Part shown: positions 58,662 through 64,000 of the stretch, one piece after another
Layout: the number at the start of each line of letters is the position of its first letter
Position numbering within the stretch: the first letter of the stretch is position 1
Source: Cokeromyces recurvatus
Lineage: Eukaryota > Mucoromycota > Mucoromycetes > Mucorales > Mucoraceae
Direction: 5' to 3'
Length of the DNA: 64,000 nucleotides
NCBI RefSeq assembly: GCF_025118155.1
Contig: NW_026251429.1
Span: 62,001 to 126,000 of the forward strand
Made by a program: the position numbers and the translations under genes
Notes under the pieces: model-generated
Told to the model about the DNA's origin: nothing
Databases searched by the model: none
The model's input: only the letters and a program-made list of their open reading frames with translations

Positions 58662-59972
58662 ATGAATCGAGCCTATTCCTCTATTAAATGCTTATTAAAT
58701 TCAACACGTCAACACACATTCATATTAACAAAGCATCATGATGTTGTTATTCGTCGTCAAGTGCATGGAGGTGTAATGGATCCCTTGCGATTGCGTCCTT
58801 CAAGATACCCAGCCGAAATGTCAGAAAAGCTCTTAACAGCGATCCGTCAGCATAATCCATTAGCAGTTTGGAAGGCCTATCAAGATATATGTGATAAAAA
58901 CAATCTCAGTAAACTTCCAGCAGAGTATCATTCAATGGCATTACAAGCGTTCCAATTAAAAAGGCTTAAAGCATACGGTCCAAAAGTCATCAAGTTTTAT
59001 CGTAAATGCTTATTACATATTCTCGAAAATATGAAAGCTCAAGAACATAAGCTCAACGTTCGCGATTATAATCTATTTCTAGATTTTTATGGACGATCTC
59101 ATGATTGGAATTCGGCAGTAAATTGCTGGAAAGAATTAAATAAGGAACAACAACCTAATGAATATAGTTATAATTTATATTTATTTGCTGCTCTTCAGTG
59201 TAAGAAATATGAAGAGGTATTCAGGATATTTAATAAGATGAAAGAGTCAAAAATAAAGCCAAATGAAAGTACATGTAATATCATGATTGAAGCTCATGGA
59301 TGTTTAGGACATGTTCAAGATGCTGATCAAATTTTTAGTACCTATTTTCTTCCAAAACAACCGAAACAGGCTTCTTTGATGTCCAGTTTACTTCATCCTG
59401 AGCTGTCTACAGTCGAACGTCCTAGCTTTACTTCACTTATGGCACCCATTGCCCGCTCTCTACCTCCTCCTAAAATGACTGATACCAACACAATTCCAGC
59501 CCAGTTCAAACCTAATAGGGACACATTCATTGCCCTGATCAATGCTCATGGTCGGAATAAGAATGTAGCAGGACTGTCTTATATTTATAACACAATGCTG
59601 CCCAAATATGAAATCGAGCCTGATTTAAAAATCTATAATACCTTAATCGAATGGTTTTGTTTTAATGGAGATATAGAATTGGCAAGGAGGATGTTTGTTA
59701 ATATGGGAAAAGCCGATGTTCAGCCAAATGCTGTGACTTTTCAACATCTCTTTCGACATGAAGCAATTAAACGAAAGAGGCCCAAGGCGGCTGAAGACCT
59801 AATAAATTTCATGAAGAATGAATACGGTATACGTCCCTTACTATCAATGTATCAAACTTTGATCAAAATTCATAATAAGTCTAACCGTGAAGATGAGGCT
59901 AAACGATTACATAAGGAATATATTGAGCTTAAACATAAGCTTTCCTCACCTGCTCATTCTTCAAATAATTAA
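58662..59972 (+). CDS. Pentatricopeptide-repeat protein, mitochondrial
   Basis: Single exon, 436 aa. The N-terminus is basic and Ser/Thr-rich with few acidic residues (MNRAYSSIKCLLNSTRQHTF), fitting a mitochondrial presequence. PPR-type helical repeats are recognisable: VRDYNLFLDFYGRSHDWNSAVNCWKEL, NEYSYNLYLFAALQCKKYEEVFRIFNKMKESKIKPNE, STCNIMIEAHGCLGHVQDADQIF, RDTFIALINAHGRNKNVAGLSYIYNTM and LKIYNTLIEWFCFNGDIELARRMF. Predicted role is mitochondrial RNA stability, processing or translation; the target is unknown. A related family is found across fungi. Confidence 0.88.
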   Translation: MNRAYSSIKCLLNSTRQHTFILTKHHDVVIRRQVHGGVMDPLRLRPSRYPAEMSEKLLTAIRQHNPLAVWKAYQDICDKNNLSKLPAEYHSMALQAFQLKRLKAYGPKVIKFYRKCLLHILENMKAQEHKLNVRDYNLFLDFYGRSHDWNSAVNCWKELNKEQQPNEYSYNLYLFAALQCKKYEEVFRIFNKMKESKIKPNESTCNIMIEAHGCLGHVQDADQIFSTYFLPKQPKQASLMSSLLHPELSTVERPSFTSLMAPIARSLPPPKMTDTNTIPAQFKPNRDTFIALINAHGRNKNVAGLSYIYNTMLPKYEIEPDLKIYNTLIEWFCFNGDIELARRMFVNMGKADVQPNAVTFQHLFRHEAIKRKRPKAAEDLINFMKNEYGIRPLLSMYQTLIKIHNKSNREDEAKRLHKEYIELKHKLSSPAHSSNN

Positions 59973-60280
59973 CCTTTATCCTATGTACATTATAAAAAGA
60001 AAAAAGGAGAAAAAAAAAGCAATATGCACATATCTTTTTTTTATTGCCTTTTGTTTTTATATACAATATATAATATATTTAAAATATATAGAAATGTATA
60101 ATTACACCCTTTTCTTTATTTACAAAAAAAAAGGCCTTCTATTTAATAAATAACACAATCATATTTGTATATCCTTGTAGTTTTGGAAGAAAAATCAATA
60201 GCTATATTTAATCAGGAATAATAATAGAATAAAAATAGTCAAAAGGTACAAAGAGGAGGAGTTAATAAGAAGCTAGATTG

Positions 60281-60439
60281 GAAAAAAAAAAGGAAAATCT
60301 ATTAGCTAATGCAGAAACTATTATTCAAGCTAAGGATTATCATAGTTGTATCCTCAAAGACATTGAAAATCTTGCAATGTATGAAGAATATGGTAGACTA
60401 CCATTAATATCAAATATGAATATTATTATTATTCTCTAG
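60281..60439 (+). pseudogene. Orphan coding-like fragment next to repeat copy B
   Basis: An open stretch of about 50 codons reads KKKENLLANAETIIQAKDY, then KDIENLAMYEEYGRLPL, with composition much closer to real protein than nearby DNA. It lacks an in-frame ATG at its start and terminates at TAG (60437-60439) inside the repeat boundary. Probably a truncated gene piece; the parent family is not recognised. Confidence 0.35.
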
Positions 60440-60907
60440 TTATTGCCTCCTTGTGTACACAAATCTGTAATAATATCACCATAGGCATAAAATATAGGGT
60501 TGTGTTGAATTAGAGAGAATGTTGCGATTAAGCAGTATAGTATCAGAAATGTACTGTAATAATATATAGATCATGTGTAATAAATGGATACTAGCATGGG
60601 ACTTTAGATCGATTGAATGCATTCCTCTTCAATGTATGCATGTCAAAGCTTTATTACACGTGTCATTTTCCATATGTCAAGTATAGTATAAATATCATAT
60701 TTTAATACATATTTAAAAAAAAACCCCCTATATGACACGTATACTACCATTTAATTCGAATTGTCATGTAATTTTGACAGAATAAAAGTATAATAGTTAC
60801 CTTATATAGCTCATAATCACTACAGTAAAGTGTTGTATCTGATTTATATCTCTCTTCTTTATATGTATATACATATATAAAATCTCTTGATAGTAATATG
60901 TTATAAT
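60427..60907 (-). repeat. 480-bp dispersed repeat, copy B (inverted)
   Basis: Reverse-complement copy of 40763-41242, 481 bp against 480 bp, with only scattered mismatches seen by eye (for example ACTAGC against ACCAGC, and the TATATGTATATACATA segment). The outer flanks are unrelated, which defines the ends. Confidence 0.92.
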
Positions 60908-61157
60908 TGTGTAAATAAATATGATCATATAGCGTTAAACATGGATATAATCAATTCTTTATTTAATTTAAAGAAAATCTTTTTTTTTTCAAAAAAATAA
61001 ATAAATAAATAAATAAATATGTATAACTACAAATATAAATCAAATGGAAAATACAAAATATACATTTTTTTTTTAAAAAAAAAGAAGAGGGTAAAATAAT
61101 TGAACAAAAAGCATATTTATGCTTTTTTTTTCTTTTGTCAAAGCAAACAATTTAATA

Positions 61158-64000
61158 TTAAGCGGTTTTCTTTCTCTTCTTCTTACTCTTATTTGAACAG
61201 TCAAAGACAGCATGAATAATTGTTTCTGCATCAAATCCAACGATTGAGCTAGCATATCGGTAACCTTCTTTTGCTTCTTCAATAAAAACACTTCGCTTAT
61301 AGCGCTTCTCAAATACCTCAGATAATCTAGCCTTGTCGACCTCTGAATTGCTACCCAATTCGCAAATTGTTCGACGCCCAACCCAACCATAACGATGCAT
61401 TTCAGGCACTTTAAGGAATTCTACCAAAATATCACCTGCATAACGGCGACTTGCTACTAGTTTTGGTCCAGCTTCTTCATCAGATAAGTTTAAAAACTAT
61501 AATAAAATGATGAGTTATTTTTTTTTGTTTTGTTTTCGTGCAGCAAATAGCGTTTTATTCATTATTATTATTATTATTTTACCTTTGCTGGATGTGATGG
61601 ATATCCATTAACACGAGCCCAAACAATTTCTCCCTTTCTGAAATTAGGTACTGGAATATCATTTCTTCCTTGCCTTTTAAAGCGTTTGCTTCTATGTTCA
61701 GTGTCATCATTATCTTCTCTTTGGACACCCACAACATCAATTTCTTCGCTTTCAATGCTATTAGTTGTGGTGCTATTTTCCATTATAGGATTGCTAATAT
61801 CATTGTTTTTATCATCATTATCATCCTCATCGATATATACCCATCCAATAGGGGCATGAATTTTTTTGTTTTCTTTATATTTTTCAGTAGGTTGGCGTTT
61901 AACTAGCAGTTGAGAGACACCATTATAAGATGAATAAAGAGTAGAAGCTTCGTGGGATCTCTTAAGTCGTTGCGTAAGTTCCTTAAGGCTTGCTTGTAAA
62001 CCTGAACTACGTGTTATTCGAGATGACGTCCTTTCCTCTGCTGGATAATTTGTATATTTGCCTTTTCTACGACGCTTCTTACCAATAGATGATGTTGGTA
62101 TAGTGTCATTAGATATGAATGATGTTGTTTTGAGAATAGCTGGTTTATTATCATGAATCGTAACTGCATCTGGTGTTTTGATATCGCCTGTAGTTGTAAA
62201 TGTGCTTGAATGACCATTCATGATATGTTGAGCATCACTATTAAGCAAGGGTAGTTGATTAAAAATTTGGTGATCTTGTGGATGTTGTATTTGTACAGTT
62301 TCAGGAAGGACATTGGCTACAATAGAATTAGCTTGCTTCATTTCGCAAGAACCATTTGTGATAAAATGATCTTGTTCATTGCGAAACTTGGATGGTTTGA
62401 CTAATTTTGATGTAGCCTGTTCATCATGAAGTTCATTAGTCTTCATTCGCTTCCTTCTTGCATTTTCGTTTTCGATATAGACACCTACTCGTGGCCATTT
62501 ATGTGTCCTACTGGGGATTTCTTTTCGTTTTTTAGTATAAAGTGTTTCTAATTTGGGTTTTATATGTTGACAATGCTTCTTTGATTCTTTCTGGGACGGT
62601 CCCTTCTCGTTTATATTTATCTCCATTCCTTCAATCTCTTGGTCAATAACAGGCTTATGATACCTCATCTCATCATTATCTTTAGATATCAAATTATCAA
62701 TATACGTATCTAAGGTACCATCTTGAAGTAATGAAAGTTGGGATATCTTATTGTCTGCCTCATCAAATAGTTTTTCCAATGTTGCTCTCATCTTTACAGC
62801 TATCTTATTCATTGGACTTTGTTCAAGTAATATTCTGATGTCATACTTGAATTGATCTAGAGTTTTATATCGATGTTCTATAAAATCACTCTGAATTTTA
62901 TAGAAAAAAGGGCAATCAGTAATATCTTTGGTATATAAAAAAGTGTCGGGAGGATCAAATTGTACAAGCGCATCCAAGATAGGTCGAATGATTGATTCCA
63001 TAGGAAATAGAATATGGTCAATATGTGCCTTTTGTTTTTTGATGCGGTCAAGTTTTTCCTGTTCTTGTTTTCGAAGCTGTTCAGCACATATACGATGGTC
63101 TTCAAGGTTTTGTCGAACTTTTATCATAGCCTATACACATGTTTTATAGATTAAATGACTAATAATGAGTTCATATATATTTCTACACATACCAATTTTT
63201 TGATTTGAAGGTTTTCTTCAGTAAGATATTCACTTGAAGTAGACCAGGGCTAGATAAATAATAATAGTAAGATGGAGAAGCATCTATTTTTTTTTAATAA
63301 TATAATATAAATATGTACCTCAATTTGTAATCGTTTAATTAAAGGCGCACCTTTCATATTTTGTCTTTTTAAGGACCAATAACGGGCAATGATATTAACG
63401 AACTCTTGTTGATTTTCGATTTTAGAATAACGAACACATGGTAAATCAGTGATTTTTTTCAGAATAGAATCAGGCATTATGGGTATAGATGATGCTAATG
63501 AAAAATTATTTTGTTGAAAAGACGGCTGACTATAGTTACTGAAACTATTTCTATTAGCACTGTTACTTGTGGTATCTTGTTCTGTTTGGACATCTTCATC
63601 ATCTAGAAGTTTATGGCTATCCTCATTAACATTAAATGGTTCTGCAATCCTAAGACTGTTTATATGATCGTCGTTTCCTATTGTGTAATCTTTAGGTGCA
63701 TGACGCATACAATAGGCATTTAACATAACACCAGCAGTATTAACATCATTTGGGTCACTCGGAGGACAATAAGTCATCTTTAAACATAAATTAGCTTGTC
63801 TTGCACATGTAACATGGAAGGCAACGCAACAATGACTATTGACACATTGAATACATGCACCCTTCTTCTTATGACAAATGTAGCATGTCAAATTCCAGCG
63901 ACTTTTTGGTATTTTATCGATATCTTGAATGGGTTCCATATAGGTAGTGTTACCAATTGAAATCTCTGGGATCCAAATAGCACATAAAAGATGACTCCAC
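61158..64000 (-). CDS. NTO1/BRPF-like chromatin reader: extended PHD, degenerate bromodomain, PWWP (5' partial)
   Basis: Scaffold-type subunit of MYST histone acetyltransferase complexes. Minus-strand exons 64000-63319 (continues beyond the window), 63249-63193, 63130-61583 and 61496-61158, all phase 0. The 5' end encodes CAIWIPEISIGNTTYMEP and IDKIPKSRWNLTCYICHKKK, then GACIQC, AFHVTCARQA and CMRHAP, the extended PHD zinc-knuckle region of NTO1/BRPF. A bromodomain-like helical segment follows (IRPILDALVQFDPP to MRATLEKLFDEAD), lacking the KPMD loop and conserved Asn. A basic linker precedes a C-terminal PWWP domain (GEIVWARVNGYPSHPAKFLN, DILVEFLKVPEMHRYGWV). The first PHD finger and start codon are outside the window. 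Confidence 0.85.

Larger units (their letters stand above)
59973..61157. other. Intergenic region with gene fragment and repeat copy
   Basis: Between the convergent PPR and NTO1-like genes. Contains a short protein-like fragment (60281-60439) and copy B of the dispersed repeat (60427-60907). Remaining sequence is TA-rich with poly-A/T runs. Confidence 0.5.

Overview
The window is nuclear DNA from a filamentous fungus, most likely of the Mucorales (Mucoromycota). The evidence is AT-rich DNA with long poly-A/T tracts, many short introns (about 50-110 bp, GT-AG), compact intergenic regions, and a gene set fitting an early-diverging fungus: a soluble Mia40, an Integrator subunit, Vts1, Sac1, an NTO1-like PWWP/PHD protein, and Fanzor and non-LTR debris. 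No bacterial, organellar or viral segment was seen. Exon joins were worked out by hand from splice motifs, phase continuity and protein-family sense.

Layout. 1-9.7 kb: mitoferrin-type carrier (5' cut off), 3-hydroxyisobutyrate dehydrogenase, SWIM zinc-finger protein, DUF4604/KIAA1143-like protein, phosphatidylserine synthase, Slm1-type PH protein with a large polyQ tract, and an SDR oxidoreductase. 10.6-16.8 kb: Vts1/Smaug RNA-binding protein, a secreted Cys-containing protein, Mia40 and a GATA factor. 17.4-25.2 kb: an Integrator subunit 2 homologue whose 3' end overlaps a convergent OB-fold (SOSS-B-like) gene, then fibrillarin, a UPF0390 protein and a terminal nucleotidyltransferase whose catalytic acidic residues look lost.

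25.7-30.35 kb is a 4.7-kb element with long inverted terminal repeats. It carries transposase debris and a multi-exon gene with a PD-(D/E)XK-like signature. 30.5-39.0 kb: PH/coiled-coil protein, type II glycosyltransferase, Pus3 and an unknown nuclear-looking protein. 39.0-42.9 kb is gene-poor and holds one of two inverted copies of a 480-bp repeat; the other copy lies near 60.4-60.9 kb. 43.5-46.4 kb is a transposon graveyard: a broken LINE reverse-transcriptase segment abutting a TIR-bounded element with a decayed Fanzor (eukaryotic TnpB-like) gene. 46.5-64 kb: Sac1 phosphatase, NAD(P)-binding protein, a structured GC-rich intergenic segment, SHPRH/Irc20-like SNF2-RING ATPase, ricin-B-type lectin-domain protein, PPR protein and an NTO1/BRPF-like chromatin reader running off the right edge.

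The genes do not form an operon; most are housekeeping. Themes that recur are mitochondrial function (carrier, HIBADH, Mia40, PPR), phosphoinositide/membrane-lipid biology (Slm1-like, phosphatidylserine synthase, Sac1) and RNA processing (Vts1, Integrator, fibrillarin, Pus3, nucleotidyltransferase). The points most worth follow-up are the decayed Fanzor element, the TIR element with nuclease-like cargo, the convergent Integrator/SOSS-B pair, a 5-nt micro-exon and the structured GC-rich segment near 51.1 kb.
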